A stretch of 64,000 nt of DNA from Polaribacter sp. L3A8 (GCF_009796785.1 NZ_CP047026.1:3020501-3084500); one strand, 5' to 3'. Numbered from the stretch's first letter, positions 52,382 through 61,213 are shown. The notes: a model not told the origin generated them from the sequence alone. Numbers and translations are program-made.

Positions 52382-54439
52382 ATGTATCCAAAAACAAATA
52401 AAAAACCAGTTGTAGATTCTTATTTTGGAATTGATGTTGTAGACAATTACAGATGGTTAGAAGATGATGAAAGTCCAGAAACAAAAGCTTGGGTAAAAGA
52501 AGAAAACCAAGTTACTTTTAAATATTTAGATCAAATTCCGTACAGAAAACAATTAAAAGAACGTTTGTCTAAATTATGGAACTACGAAAAAATAGGAACT
52601 CCTTTTATAGAAGGCGATTACACGTATTTTTCTAAAAATGATGGATTACAAAATCAAAATGTAATTTATAGAACCAAAGGAAACTCTGAACCTGAAATAT
52701 TTTTAGACCCAAATACTTTTTCTGAAGACGGAACCACTTCTTTAGGTGCTTTAAGTTTTTCTGAAGATGGTAAAACAGCTGCCTATTCTATTTCTGAAGG
52801 AGGTTCTGATTGGCGTAAAATTATTATTATTGATGTGGAAACCAAAACCACAAAAGAAGATGTTTTGGTGGATGTAAAGTTCTCTGGAATTTCTTGGTAC
52901 AAAAACGAAGGTTTTTACTATTCTAGTTACGATAAGCCAACCGGAAGCGAGTTGTCTGCCAAAACAGATCAACACAAATTATATTATCATAAATTAGATA
53001 CTTCTCAAAAAGACGATACCATTATTTTTGGAGGAACTCCTGCAGAAAAACACAGATATGTTGGTGGTTACTTAACCGAAGATTTTAAATACTTGGTAAT
53101 AACCGCACAAGTTTCTACTTCTGGAAATAAATTATTTATCAAAGATTTGTCTGATAAAAATAATGAGTTAAAACCAATTATAGAAACGGTAGAAAGCGAT
53201 ACTTATGTTATTGATAATAGAGGAGATAAACTGTTTTTGGTAACCAATTTAAATGCACCAAATAAAAAAGTAGTTACGGTAAACTTTACAAACCCTACGG
53301 CAGAATATTGGCAAGACTTTATTCCGGAAACAGAAAATGTTTTAAGTATTTCTACAGGTTCTAATTATCTGTTTGCACATTATATAGTAGATGCGGTTTC
53401 TAAGGTTTTTCAGTATAATTTTGATGGAGAAATTATTAGAGAAATTAATTTACCCGGTATTGGTTCTGCTGGTGGTTTCAGCGGAAAAACAAAAGCCAAA
53501 GAACTGTATTTTTCATTTACCAATTACAACACACCAATTTCGTCATATAAATTCAACCCTAAAGAAGGGAATTACAAATCTTATTGGAAACCAAAAGTAG
53601 CTTTTAATGCAGATGATTATGTAAGTCAGCAAGTTTTTTATCCATCGAAAGATGGAACAAAAATTCCGATGATTATCACGCATAAAAAGGGAATGGAACT
53701 AAACGGTAAAAACCCAACTATTTTATATGGCTATGGAGGTTTTAATATTAGTTTAACTCCTGCTTTTAGTATTGCAAACGTAGTTTGGATGGAACAAGGC
53801 GGAGTTTACGCAGTTGCAAATTTAAGAGGCGGAGGAGAATACGGAAAGAAATGGCACAATGCCGGAACGCAATTAAAAAAACAAAATGTGTTTGATGATT
53901 TTATTGCGGCTGCCGAGTTTTTAATCAGCAAAAAATATACTTCATCAGAATATTTAGCAATTCGTGGTGGTTCTAATGGAGGCTTATTAGTTGGAGCAAC
54001 CATGACACAAAGACCAGACTTAATGAAAGTTGCTTTGCCAGCAGTGGGTGTTTTAGACATGTTGCGTTATCATACGTTTACTGCAGGAGCAGGTTGGGCG
54101 TATGATTATGGTACTGCAAATGACAGTAAAAAAATGTTCGAATATTTAAAAGGATATTCGCCTGTTCATAATGTGAAAAAAGGGGTGAAATATCCAGCAA
54201 CTTTAATAACCACAGGAGATCATGATGATAGAGTAGTGCCTGCACATAGTTTTAAATTTGCTGCAGAATTACAAGAAAAACAAACAGGAGATAATCCTAC
54301 TTTAATAAGAATAGAAACCAATGCTGGGCATGGAGCAGGAACACCTGTTGCAAAAACAATTGAACAATATGCAGATATTTTTGGTTTTACATTGTTTAAT
54401 ATGGGGTTTCAACAATTACCAAATTCTAAAAAAACATAA
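52382..54439 (+). CDS. Prolyl oligopeptidase (S9A)
   Basis: 685 aa from ATG at 52382 (a TTG directly before it is not needed). N-terminus [20 protein letters not shown] and [20 protein letters not shown] are the family start; residues about 70-400 form the seven-bladed propeller; the catalytic alpha/beta-hydrolase domain has Ser in [14 protein letters not shown] (about 530), Asp in [15 protein letters not shown] (about 614) and His in NAGHGAGTP (about 650). [20 protein letters not shown] is also conserved. Cleaves short peptides after proline. No signal peptide is visible, unlike many flavobacterial relatives, so it is probably cytosolic. Confidence 0.95.
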   Translation: MYPKTNKKPVVDSYFGIDVVDNYRWLEDDESPETKAWVKEENQVTFKYLDQIPYRKQLKERLSKLWNYEKIGTPFIEGDYTYFSKNDGLQNQNVIYRTKGNSEPEIFLDPNTFSEDGTTSLGALSFSEDGKTAAYSISEGGSDWRKIIIIDVETKTTKEDVLVDVKFSGISWYKNEGFYYSSYDKPTGSELSAKTDQHKLYYHKLDTSQKDDTIIFGGTPAEKHRYVGGYLTEDFKYLVITAQVSTSGNKLFIKDLSDKNNELKPIIETVESDTYVIDNRGDKLFLVTNLNAPNKKVVTVNFTNPTAEYWQDFIPETENVLSISTGSNYLFAHYIVDAVSKVFQYNFDGEIIREINLPGIGSAGGFSGKTKAKELYFSFTNYNTPISSYKFNPKEGNYKSYWKPKVAFNADDYVSQQVFYPSKDGTKIPMIITHKKGMELNGKNPTILYGYGGFNISLTPAFSIANVVWMEQGGVYAVANLRGGGEYGKKWHNAGTQLKKQNVFDDFIAAAEFLISKKYTSSEYLAIRGGSNGGLLVGATMTQRPDLMKVALPAVGVLDMLRYHTFTAGAGWAYDYGTANDSKKMFEYLKGYSPVHNVKKGVKYPATLITTGDHDDRVVPAHSFKFAAELQEKQTGDNPTLIRIETNAGHGAGTPVAKTIEQYADIFGFTLFNMGFQQLPNSKKT

Positions 54440-54696
54440 AAAATTTGTCATACTTAATATTTCTTAGTACTTCGCTAATTGAAAGATTATTAGCTATAAT
54501 CGCCCAAAATAAATTTAGCTTCATAGGCATCTAAAACGGATGTAATAGAGTTACAATTTTTTAATTCTTTATATTTGATATGGTATTAAAAAATTACACA
54601 ATCAGCAAAAAAAAGAGAATTAAAAGTTAAAAGCTGTAACAATTTGTAATTGTTGTTACTAATTGTATCAATTAAACTCAATCAAATCAAAAAATC

Positions 54697-54821
54697 ATGA
54701 AGACAATTAAAAAAGTATTTTTATGCCTCTTAAAAACGTAGATGCTTTTTACAAAGCGTTTAATGTTAAAGAAGGAGATAAAATGTATCTAAAACCAGCA
54801 GAAAGAGTGAAAATTTGGTAG
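54697..54821 (+). pseudogene. M13 metallopeptidase remnant (internal deletion)
   Basis: ATG at 54697 begins MKTIKKVFLCLL, which looks like a signal-peptide start, then shifts frame and stops. Overlapping it, frame LKNVDAFYKAFNVKEGDKMY, LKPAERVKIW ends at TAG 54821 and is the characteristic C-terminus of M13 (PepO/neprilysin-type) metallopeptidases, which end in RVKIW. About 650 codons, including the HExxH zinc site, are missing between the two. A terminator follows 58 bp later, as for an intact gene. Confidence 0.75.
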
Positions 54822-54878
54822 TCCCCCAGCTGTTTTATCAATGTAATTTTTTATAGAAATTACTTTTTAGAACTTAAG

Positions 54879-54906
54879 AACCGATACGAAAGTGTCGGTT
54901 TTTTTT
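54879..54906 (+). terminator. Terminator after the M13 remnant
   Basis: AACCGATAC / GTGTCGGTT stem with a GAAA tetraloop and T8 tail. Confidence 0.82.
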
Positions 54907-54908
54907 AT

Positions 54909-54994
54909 GGGCGTTACCACAAGGGTCACGCTTTCACTACTCGCTTCTTGCTAAAAAGCAAGAGAGCTCAAACAAGCCGTTCAATCGTTAACGC
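54909..54994 (+). repeat. GGGCGTT...AACGC structured repeat, copy 1
   Basis: 86 bp beginning GGGCGTTACC and ending CAATCGTTAACGC. The ends pair (GCGTTA with TAACGC) and the centre has the hairpin TCTTGCT-AAAA-AGCAAGA (54946-54963). The same layout occurs in inverse orientation at 58905-58978. GC content is above the local background. Confidence 0.65.
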
Positions 54995-55039
54995 AGCATA
55001 CTTGCCGTCTTTTAGCTATAAGAAATCAAATAGAAATCT

Positions 55040-55047
55040 TATTTTTG
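55040..55047 (+). promoter_or_regulatory. -7 box TATTTTTG at the ABC ATPase gene (leaderless)
   Basis: TATTTTTG ends four bases before the ATG at 55052. Confidence 0.5.
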
Positions 55048-55051
55048 TAAA

Positions 55052-55981
55052 ATGCTAAAAGTAGAAACTATTTCTTTTTCTTATCGTAAAAACAAAACAA
55101 TCTTAAACGATTTTAAATTCACTTTACAACAAGGAGAACACTTGTGTGTAATGGGAGAAAGTGGTTGCGGAAAATCGACACTTTTAAAGGCTATTTACGG
55201 TTTAGTAGATTTAAATAAAGGAAAAATATTTTGGAAAGAAGACCAGATTTTTGGACCAGAAAAACACCTTGTTCCCGGTTTCGAAAACTTTAAATACGTA
55301 GCGCAAGATTTCGATTTAATGCCCTACATATCTGTTTCAGAAAATATTAAAAAATTCCTATCTCGCTTTTATCCAGAAGAAAGTGAACAAAGAACACAAG
55401 AGTTATTAGAAGTCATACAAATGACCACTTTTGCGAACACAATGGTTAAAAACCTAAGCGGCGGACAAAAACAACGTGTTGCTATTGCTAGAGCTTTGGC
55501 AAAAGAACCTCAGTTATTGTTGTTAGATGAACCTTTTGGACAAATAGATAATTTTAAAAAGAACTCATTACGTAGAAACTTATTTAGTTACTTAAAAGAA
55601 AAAAACATTGCGTGCATTATTGCAACACACGATAAAAATGACGCACTTTCCTTTGCAGACAAACTTATTATTATCAAAGACAATAAAATAATAGCAAACA
55701 ATGCTCCGAAAGAGATTTACAACAACCCAAAAGAAAAATATGTTGCTGCCTTGTTCGATGATGTTAACGAAATTACCATTAACAATAAAACAACATTAAT
55801 ATATCCACATCAAATAAAAATTGTAGAAAAATCAGGATTAAAAGCAATAGTGTTAAATTCTTACTTTAAAGGTGCTTATTGGTTAATAGAAGCTGAGTTT
55901 AATGCACAAAAAGTGTTTTTTAATCACCAAATAGATCTAGAGAAAAACACTGAAATAAATCTTCAATTTTTATTGAATTAA
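55052..55981 (+). CDS. ABC transporter ATP-binding protein
   Basis: 309 aa. Walker A VMGESGCGKSTLLKAIYGLV, signature NLSGGQKQRVAIARALAKEP, Walker B LLLLDEPFGQID and switch His in IATHDKNDALSFADK. The C-terminal about 80 residues (KTTLIYPHQIKIVEKSGLKA, IVLNSYFKGAYWLIEAEFN) form a TOBE-like domain, as in importer or MalK-type ATPases. No permease gene is adjacent, so its partner is elsewhere. Monocistronic, downstream flank cut by an IS. Confidence 0.9.
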   Translation: MLKVETISFSYRKNKTILNDFKFTLQQGEHLCVMGESGCGKSTLLKAIYGLVDLNKGKIFWKEDQIFGPEKHLVPGFENFKYVAQDFDLMPYISVSENIKKFLSRFYPEESEQRTQELLEVIQMTTFANTMVKNLSGGQKQRVAIARALAKEPQLLLLDEPFGQIDNFKKNSLRRNLFSYLKEKNIACIIATHDKNDALSFADKLIIIKDNKIIANNAPKEIYNNPKEKYVAALFDDVNEITINNKTTLIYPHQIKIVEKSGLKAIVLNSYFKGAYWLIEAEFNAQKVFFNHQIDLEKNTEINLQFLLN

Positions 55982-56005
55982 CATTTTTTATAAATTTATT
56001 TGTTT

Positions 56006-56013
56006 TTTTTATC
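56006..56013. repeat. Left target-site duplication TTTTTATC of IS256-like element
   Basis: TTTTTATC at 56006-56013 is repeated exactly at 57057-57064, immediately outside the terminal inverted repeats. Confidence 0.88.
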
Positions 56014-57056
56014 GGCCTAATGGACAAAATGGTTGGTCTTTTTTTTTTGGTAATTTTATTAAATTCTTTTAGCTCTTAAAAACTCATTTATAAATTTTAT
56101 TTTTCTCTCTTTAGTTAATCCATTATGATTTCTAAGTTTGTTTTTTAAATCAGAAAAATGACCATCAATCATATTGGTTGTATTTGGAATATTTAATTCA
56201 TAATTATCGTACCAAGTAAATAGCCATGTCATATTGGTATTAAGGCTCCTATATGCACTTCTAAGGCGTTTATGAGTGAAGTAACTTTTACCTGTTTCAA
56301 TATTAATAGTACGTTCATTTAAAAAGCTTTCCCACTTAATAAACCATATTTTTAACCCTCCTTCAAATGATTCTTTATCAGTTTTTTTTAGCATAGCTAC
56401 ATGAAGCTTCATATCAATGGAGGCGGGCATTTTTGGGTTTTTAGTTATATACCTTCTTATTGTTGCAACTTGATGAAATTGACAAAGCTGAACAGGTATG
56501 TCTTTAAATGCTCCAACCAACCCTTTTCTACCGTCACAAACGATAGCTACAACCTCAAAACCTTTAGATTTCAGTTCTTTAATACCCTTTATGTACAATG
56601 TGTTAGTTTCTGATTTGACGTAATACCAAAGAAGATTTTCTTTACTGTATGCGTCTTTAAACAACATTAAACCAAAACTTCTTCCCCAATAGGTTGTATC
56701 CATTAAAACAATAACCTTCTTAGGTACTATTTCTGCTTGCTTTACTTGATAAAGATCTAGTTTGCGTTGGATTGTTCTTTTTGAGCATCCATATTTGACT
56801 GCTAGTTGTATATAAGTTTGTTTTCCTCTGGCATATTCATCCCAAAGAAAATCTACTGAAATTTGTTTTCCTCCATTAAAAATCTTGGTACAATTTAAAC
56901 ATTTGTAACGTTGTTTATTTAAGCGAGTACCGTATTTATGTGTGTTTAAACTATCACAAAATTTACATTTTTTTTATTCAAAACCTTTGATTTGACTCAA
57001 AGCTAATAAACAAAATGGATAAGGAAGATTTTACCAACCATTTTGTCTATTACACC
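56014..57056 (-). mobile_element. IS256-superfamily insertion sequence, 1043 bp
   Basis: Terminal inverted repeats of about 24 bp (56014-56037 and 57033-57056) match at 21 of 24 positions, with the core GACAAAATGGTTGGT identical. An 8-bp duplication TTTTTATC flanks the element, the length typical of IS256-type insertions. One transposase gene is carried on the minus strand. The element sits between the ABC ATPase gene and the helicase gene and breaks neither. Confidence 0.92.
56059..56973 (-). CDS. IS256/IS1249-like transposase, start unclear
   Basis: Open frame of 304 codons. N-terminal zinc ribbon (KCKFCDS ... RYKCLNCTKIF), an HTH (ARGKQTYIQLAVKYGCSKRT, IQRKLD), then the MULE-type catalytic core: VIVLMDTTYWGRSFGLMLFK (first Asp), VVAIVCDGRKGLVGAFKDIP (second Asp) with QLCQFHQVATIRRYI, and a C-terminal Glu region (NTTNMIDGHFSDLKNKL). 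The first ATG in frame (56703) is inside the catalytic domain. Upstream there is no standard start before an in-frame TAA; an A8 run at 56968-56975 separates this frame from a TTG-initiated frame (TTG AAT AAA AAA), so one added base would give a normal start. Frameshifted or slippage-dependent. Confidence 0.78.
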   Translation of the reverse strand, partial: KKCKFCDSLNTHKYGTRLNKQRYKCLNCTKIFNGGKQISVDFLWDEYARGKQTYIQLAVKYGCSKRTIQRKLDLYQVKQAEIVPKKVIVLMDTTYWGRSFGLMLFKDAYSKENLLWYYVKSETNTLYIKGIKELKSKGFEVVAIVCDGRKGLVGAFKDIPVQLCQFHQVATIRRYITKNPKMPASIDMKLHVAMLKKTDKESFEGGLKIWFIKWESFLNERTINIETGKSYFTHKRLRSAYRSLNTNMTWLFTWYDNYELNIPNTTNMIDGHFSDLKNKLRNHNGLTKERKIKFINEFLRAKRI

Positions 57057-57096
57057 TTTTTATCAACAGTAAGAAATAAAAGAAAACGTTCAGTTT

Positions 57097-57120
57097 TGTC
57101 ATTTCGAAGGTTGAGAGAAA
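57097..57120 (+). repeat. TGTCATTTCGA-type half repeat
   Basis: TGTCATTTCGAAGGTTGAGA then GAAA matches the left arm of the 58.7-kb palindromes, without a right arm. It lies 33 bp beyond the IS256-like target duplication. Confidence 0.45.
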
Positions 57121-57171
57121 CCACCATAAAAAGGAATTTTAAGAAAAATTCATCCTCAATTTTAAACAACG

Positions 57172-57179
57172 TATCTTTG
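57172..57179 (+). promoter_or_regulatory. -7 box TATCTTTG for the DEAD-box helicase gene
   Basis: TATCTTTG followed by CAG, 44 nt before the helicase ATG. Confidence 0.55.
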
Positions 57180-57223
57180 CAGGCTGAAACAACTACATAA
57201 AGTTGCTTTCAAAAATAACTTTT

Positions 57224-58540
57224 ATGACATTTAAAGATTTAGGTTTATCTCCCGCTTTGGTAAAAGCAGTAGAAGAAAAAGGATACACCAAACCATCACC
57301 AATACAAGAAAAAGCAATACCACATATATTAGAAGGTAAAGATATTTTAGCATCTGCACAAACAGGTACAGGAAAAACAGCAGGTTTTACCTTGCCAGTT
57401 TTACAATATTTAGCAGAAACTAAGCATGTAAAATACAGACCTTTACGTGCGTTAGTACTTACGCCAACAAGGGAATTAGCTGCACAGGTTTACGATAACG
57501 TTAGAGAATACAGTAAGTATGTAAACATAAAATCTGCCGTAGTTTTTGGTGGAGTTAATGCAAAACCACAGATTGCAACGTTAAGAAGTGGAGTAGATAT
57601 TTTAGTGGCAACACCTGGTAGATTATTAGATTTACACACTCAGAAAGCAGTGTCTTTTAACAGAATAGATGTTTTAATTTTAGATGAAGCAGATAGAATG
57701 TTAGACATGGGTTTTGCAAGAGACTTAAATAAACTGATTAGTTTTATGCCTGCAAAGCGTCAGAACTTAATGTTTTCGGCAACTTTTTCTACTGATATTA
57801 AAAAATTAGCTTCGGGTATTTTAAATAATCCTGTTTCTGTAGAAGCAGAACCACAGAATTCAACTGCTAAAAAAGTAACACATAAAGTGTATCAGGTTGA
57901 TAAAGGTAAAAAAACTGAGTTTACCATTAAGTTGATAAAAGACGGAAACTGGAGTCAGGTTTTAATCTTTACAAGAACCAAACACGGGGCAAATAAATTA
58001 ACCGAGAAATTGGTAAAAGCAGGAATTTCTGCCGCTGCAATTCACGGAAATAAGAGTCAGGGTGCAAGAACAAAAGCATTAAGAAACTTTAAAGAAAATA
58101 CTATTAAAGCATTGGTTGCTACAGATATTGCGGCACGTGGTTTAGATATTCCTTTATTACCACACGTAATTAACTTTGAGTTACCAAATGTACCAGAAGA
58201 TTACGTACATAGAATTGGTAGAACTGGTAGAGCAGGAGCGGCTGGAGAAGCAATTTCTTTAGTTTGTAGTGAAGAAACGGAGTACCAAAGTGAAATTGAA
58301 AAATTACTAAAAGAAAAATTAAATTCTACAGTAGTAGAAGGTTTTGAACCTACAGATACGGCAGCACCTAAAAGAGCGGCAACACAGAGTAAAGGTTCTT
58401 TTGGTAAGAAAAAAAGACCTACAAATGGAGGTGCTTCTCAAGGAGACAGACCAAAAAAGAAGCCTCATTTTAAAGGAAATAAACCAGAAAGTACTTCTGG
58501 AAGAGGTAGGACTGGAGCGCCGAAAAAGAAGCGTTTTTAG
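57224..58540 (+). CDS. DEAD-box RNA helicase, RhlE-type
   Basis: 438 aa from ATG at 57224 (an in-frame TTG at 57203 is less likely). Motifs in order: Q motif [11 protein letters not shown], Walker [61 protein letters not shown] and [11 protein letters not shown]. The last about 65 residues are a basic Gly/Lys/Arg tail for RNA binding ([15 protein letters not shown]). RhlE-type enzymes act in ribosome assembly and cold adaptation. Followed by a strong terminator. Confidence 0.95.
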   Translation: MTFKDLGLSPALVKAVEEKGYTKPSPIQEKAIPHILEGKDILASAQTGTGKTAGFTLPVLQYLAETKHVKYRPLRALVLTPTRELAAQVYDNVREYSKYVNIKSAVVFGGVNAKPQIATLRSGVDILVATPGRLLDLHTQKAVSFNRIDVLILDEADRMLDMGFARDLNKLISFMPAKRQNLMFSATFSTDIKKLASGILNNPVSVEAEPQNSTAKKVTHKVYQVDKGKKTEFTIKLIKDGNWSQVLIFTRTKHGANKLTEKLVKAGISAAAIHGNKSQGARTKALRNFKENTIKALVATDIAARGLDIPLLPHVINFELPNVPEDYVHRIGRTGRAGAAGEAISLVCSEETEYQSEIEKLLKEKLNSTVVEGFEPTDTAAPKRAATQSKGSFGKKKRPTNGGASQGDRPKKKPHFKGNKPESTSGRGRTGAPKKKRF

Positions 58541-58573
58541 ACACTAATTTCTCTAATTTACACAAATTTTATT

Positions 58574-58602
58574 ATCCTACAAGGTTGTTAACCTTGTAGG
58601 AT
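58574..58602 (+). terminator. Terminator after the helicase gene
   Basis: Perfect 13-bp stem ATCCTACAAGGTT / AACCTTGTAGGAT with a GTT loop and T-rich tail. Confidence 0.88.
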
Positions 58603-58657
58603 TTTTACTTTTAAAGAACTATTAATACCTCTTTTTAGGCACAAAAACCACCAAGGC

Positions 58658-58747
58658 TGTCATTTCGAACAGTCAGAGAAATTACATAGTATTTGCTGAT
58701 TGTTGTGTTATCACTGTTATTGGACTTTTTAATACTTCGAAGTGACA
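58658..58747. repeat. Palindromic TGTCATTTCGA repeat, copy A (90 bp)
   Basis: Begins TGTCATTTCGAAC and ends TTCGAAGTGACA, i.e. its ends are inverted repeats; interior contains GTTGTGTTATCACTGTTAT. About 70% identical to copy B, 28 bp downstream in the same orientation. Confidence 0.75.
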
Positions 58748-58775
58748 GGTTTTGGAGGTTTTTTTTCATGCAGTT

Positions 58776-58864
58776 TGTCATTTCGAGCGTGGGAGAAATC
58801 ACATAAGGCTTTTTAGTTGTTGTGTTATTACTGTTATGTGACTTCTCAATGCTTTGAAGTGACA
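58776..58864. repeat. Palindromic TGTCATTTCGA repeat, copy B (89 bp)
   Basis: Begins TGTCATTTCGAGCG and ends TTTGAAGTGACA. Internal arms AGAAATCACATAA and TTATGTGACTTCT also pair, so it folds into one long hairpin with the loop near GTTGTGTTATTACTG. Confidence 0.78.
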
Positions 58865-58904
58865 GGTATGGTGGTATTGCTTCTGTTTTACATGTAACTA
58901 ATTT

Positions 58905-58978
58905 GCGTTAGGGATTGCAATGACATCCTTTTTGCTTTTTTAGCAAAAAGATATAATGGAAAGCCCGCTCGAACGCCC
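58905..58978 (-). repeat. GGGCGTT...AACGC structured repeat, copy 2
   Basis: Read on the minus strand it begins GGGCGTTCGAGCGGGCTTTC and ends CAATCCCTAACGC, with a central hairpin CTTTTTGCT-AAAA-AGCAAAAAG. Same ends and same central TTGCT/AGCAA hairpin as copy 1 at 54909-54994, in opposite orientation. Confidence 0.68.
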
Positions 58979-59103
58979 AAAAAACAACAATTATAATGTA
59001 TTATTTTAGTCTTTTTGATGTAAAATACAATTGAGCATAATAAAATATAGAAAGAGATTTTTATATTTTATTAATAGTGAAATTGTAGCCGCCTAAATAT
59101 TGC

Positions 59104-59111
59104 TACCTTTG
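59104..59111 (+). promoter_or_regulatory. -7 box TACCTTTG for aminopeptidase P
   Basis: TACCTTTG, 23 nt before the ATG at 59135. Confidence 0.6.
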
Positions 59112-59134
59112 TTAGTAAACATAAATTCATCAGT

Positions 59135-60427
59135 ATGAAATACGATAAAATAGACTCAAAATTATTTATAAAAAATCGAAAAAACTTTGCTGCTGCAATG
59201 AAGCCAAATAGTTTGGCTGTTTTTAATTCTAATGACATTTATCCGATTAGTGCAGATAGTACAATGCCTTTTGAGCAGCATAGAGATATCTTTTTTTTAA
59301 GTGGTGTAGATCAAGAAGAAAGTGTATTGTTTTTGTTTCCTGATTGTCCTAACGAAGCTTATAGAGAAGTATTATTTGTTAGAGAAACCAATGACCATAT
59401 AGCGGTTTGGGAAGGTGCTAAATTAACTAAAGAAGCTGCTTTTGAAACGAGTGGTATTAAAACAGTTTTATGGTTGCAAGATTTAGAAAAAGTATTATTT
59501 GAACTTTCTACATATGCAGATACTTTTTACATTAACACAAACGAGCATTATAGAGCAAATGTAGAAACAGAAACGCGAGAAGATCGTTTTACAAAGTGGT
59601 TGTTAGCTAAATATCCTGCACATGGTGTTGCAAAAAGTGGTCCTATTTTGCATAAATTACGTTCTGTAAAAGATACTATTGAGTTAGATTTAATACAAAA
59701 GGCATGTAATATTACAGAAAAAGGGTTTCGTAGAATTTTAGATTTTGTAAAACCTGGTGTTTGGGAATATGAAATTGAAGCCGAATTATTACATGAGTTT
59801 GTAAGAAATAGATCTAAAGGCTTTGCATACTCACCAATTATTGCAAGTGGTAATAATGCAAATGTTTTACATTATGTAGAAAATAATAAAGAGTGTAAAA
59901 GTGGAGATTTAATTTTATTAGATGTTGCCGCAGAATATGCTAATTATAAAAGTGATTTAACAAGAACGATACCTGTTTCTGGGAAATTTTCTAATAGACA
60001 AAAGGCAGTTTATAATGCTGTAAATCATATTAAAAAAGAAGCTACAAAATTATTGGTGCCAGGTACTTTATGGAAAGAATACCATGTTGAGGTTGGTGAT
60101 ATGATGACTTCTGAATTACTGAAATTAGGTTTATTAGACAAGGCTGATGTGCAGAATGCAGCTAAAGATTGGCCAGCGTATAAGAAATACTTTATGCATG
60201 GTACAAGCCATCATATTGGTTTAGATACGCATGATTATGGTTTGTTACACAAGCCGATGGAAGCAAATATGGTATTTACAGTAGAGCCAGGAATTTATAT
60301 TCCGGAAGAAGGTTTTGGAATTCGTTTAGAAGATGATGTGGTGATTCAAGAAAAAGGAGAGCCTTTTAACTTAATGGGAAATATACCTATTGAAGCAGAT
60401 GAAATTGAGGCTATAATGCAAGGTTAA
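59135..60427 (+). CDS. Xaa-Pro aminopeptidase (aminopeptidase P)
   Basis: 430 aa. N-terminal creatinase-like domain (FIKNRKNFAAAMKPNSLAVF, QHRDIFFLSGVDQEESVLFL), then the pita-bread domain with the metal ligands Asp in LILLDVAAEY, Asp in YKSDLTRTIPVSG, His in MHGTSHHIGLDTHDYG, Glu in FTVEPGIYIPEEGFG and Glu in IRLEDDVVIQ. Two-Mn enzyme that removes an N-terminal residue next to proline. Cytosolic. Terminator 19 bp past the stop. Confidence 0.95.
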   Translation: MKYDKIDSKLFIKNRKNFAAAMKPNSLAVFNSNDIYPISADSTMPFEQHRDIFFLSGVDQEESVLFLFPDCPNEAYREVLFVRETNDHIAVWEGAKLTKEAAFETSGIKTVLWLQDLEKVLFELSTYADTFYINTNEHYRANVETETREDRFTKWLLAKYPAHGVAKSGPILHKLRSVKDTIELDLIQKACNITEKGFRRILDFVKPGVWEYEIEAELLHEFVRNRSKGFAYSPIIASGNNANVLHYVENNKECKSGDLILLDVAAEYANYKSDLTRTIPVSGKFSNRQKAVYNAVNHIKKEATKLLVPGTLWKEYHVEVGDMMTSELLKLGLLDKADVQNAAKDWPAYKKYFMHGTSHHIGLDTHDYGLLHKPMEANMVFTVEPGIYIPEEGFGIRLEDDVVIQEKGEPFNLMGNIPIEADEIEAIMQG

Positions 60428-60445
60428 ATCTTACAATAAATATTT

Positions 60446-60471
60446 AAAAGCGAGTTTTATAACTCGCTTTT
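60446..60471 (+). terminator. Terminator after aminopeptidase P
   Basis: AAAAGCGAGTT / AACTCGCTTTT stem with a TTAT loop and T7 tail. Confidence 0.87.
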
Positions 60472-60489
60472 TTTGTGTTTTGAATTCTC

Positions 60490-60497
60490 TATATTTG
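60490..60497 (+). promoter_or_regulatory. -7 box TATATTTG at the restriction gene
   Basis: TATATTTG ends five bases before the ATG at 60503, suggesting a leaderless message. Confidence 0.5.
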
Positions 60498-60502
60498 TAG
60501 AT

Positions 60503-61213
60503 ATGAAAGAAAAAGAACTATTAGAAATCATTACAAATTATTTTGAAGAAAAGATATTTGATAATCACAAAATCAATGCTTTAAAGACACATTCTAAATT
60601 AAAATCTTACAAGATAAACCCTATTATTGTTAAGTATTTATCTAAAATTTTAGAAGACAATTTTACGCCTGTTGGGATTGCAAAAGCTTTATATTATCCA
60701 AGAATTTTAGGAACTTCTATAAATACTTCTTTTGGAACAAGAATTCAAAATATGTTTGTTGAGTTAGGTTTAGCTAGCGGTTCTTTAATTAAAGGAATGG
60801 ATATTGAATTTACTGATAAAATAGATGGAAGAAAGAAGTGGTGTCAGTTAAAATCTGGTCCAAATACTATTAATTCGGAAGATGTAAATCCATTATTAAA
60901 GAAGTTTTCTACAGTTACAAATTTAGCAAGAACGAATGCAATTAATTTAAATAATTCTGACTTAATTTTAGGTGTTTTATATGGAGATTCGGAACAGTTA
61001 AGTCAGCATTATAAAAAAATTGACACACAATTTCCAGTAATCATTGGTAAAGAATTTTGGCATAGAATTACTGGATTTCCAAACTTTTACGAAAAGCTAG
61101 TTTCAAATTTAGATGAGATGATTTTAACTTTAAATACAGAAGATTTTTTTGAAAAAGGTTACAAAGCATTAGCTAAAGAAATCGAATCTTCCGATTTGTT
61201 CGATTTCTCATAA
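60503..61213 (+). CDS. Type II restriction enzyme, Eco47II-like
   Basis: 236 aa from ATG at 60503; an in-frame TTG 30 bp earlier overlaps the promoter box and terminator and is rejected. The protein matches the Eco47II family: GIAKALYYPRILGTSINTSF, GTRIQNMFVELGLASGSLIK, then a PD-(D/E)xK-like core GMDIEFTDKIDGRKKWCQLK, SGPNTINSEDVNPL. Eco47II cuts GGNCC; specificity here is inferred from the family. It is convergent with the cytosine methyltransferase gene and overlaps it by 55 bp at the 3' ends. Confidence 0.88.
   Translation: MKEKELLEIITNYFEEKIFDNHKINALKTHSKLKSYKINPIIVKYLSKILEDNFTPVGIAKALYYPRILGTSINTSFGTRIQNMFVELGLASGSLIKGMDIEFTDKIDGRKKWCQLKSGPNTINSEDVNPLLKKFSTVTNLARTNAINLNNSDLILGVLYGDSEQLSQHYKKIDTQFPVIIGKEFWHRITGFPNFYEKLVSNLDEMILTLNTEDFFEKGYKALAKEIESSDLFDFS

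Larger units (their letters stand above)
54440..55051. other. Gene-poor stretch with remnants and repeats
   Basis: 612 bp without an intact gene. It holds an M13 peptidase remnant (54697-54821), a terminator (54879-54906), a GGGCGTT-type repeat (54909-54994) and the promoter of the ABC ATPase gene. On the minus strand 54490-54582 is a further 30-codon open stretch ending SVLDAYEAKFILGDYS with no start codon, possibly another gene end; I do not recognise it. Confidence 0.5.
58541..59134. other. Intergenic rich in repeats
   Basis: 594 bp without a gene. It holds the helicase terminator, two tandem copies of an 89-90-bp palindromic repeat, an inverse copy of the GGGCGTT repeat and the promoter of the aminopeptidase P gene. 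Confidence 0.6.

Noticed and set aside
57015..57200. 61-codon frame over the right end of the IS256-like element
   Set aside because: Spans the inverted repeat, target duplication and a dispersed repeat fragment; sequence is not protein-like and has no family match that I recognise.
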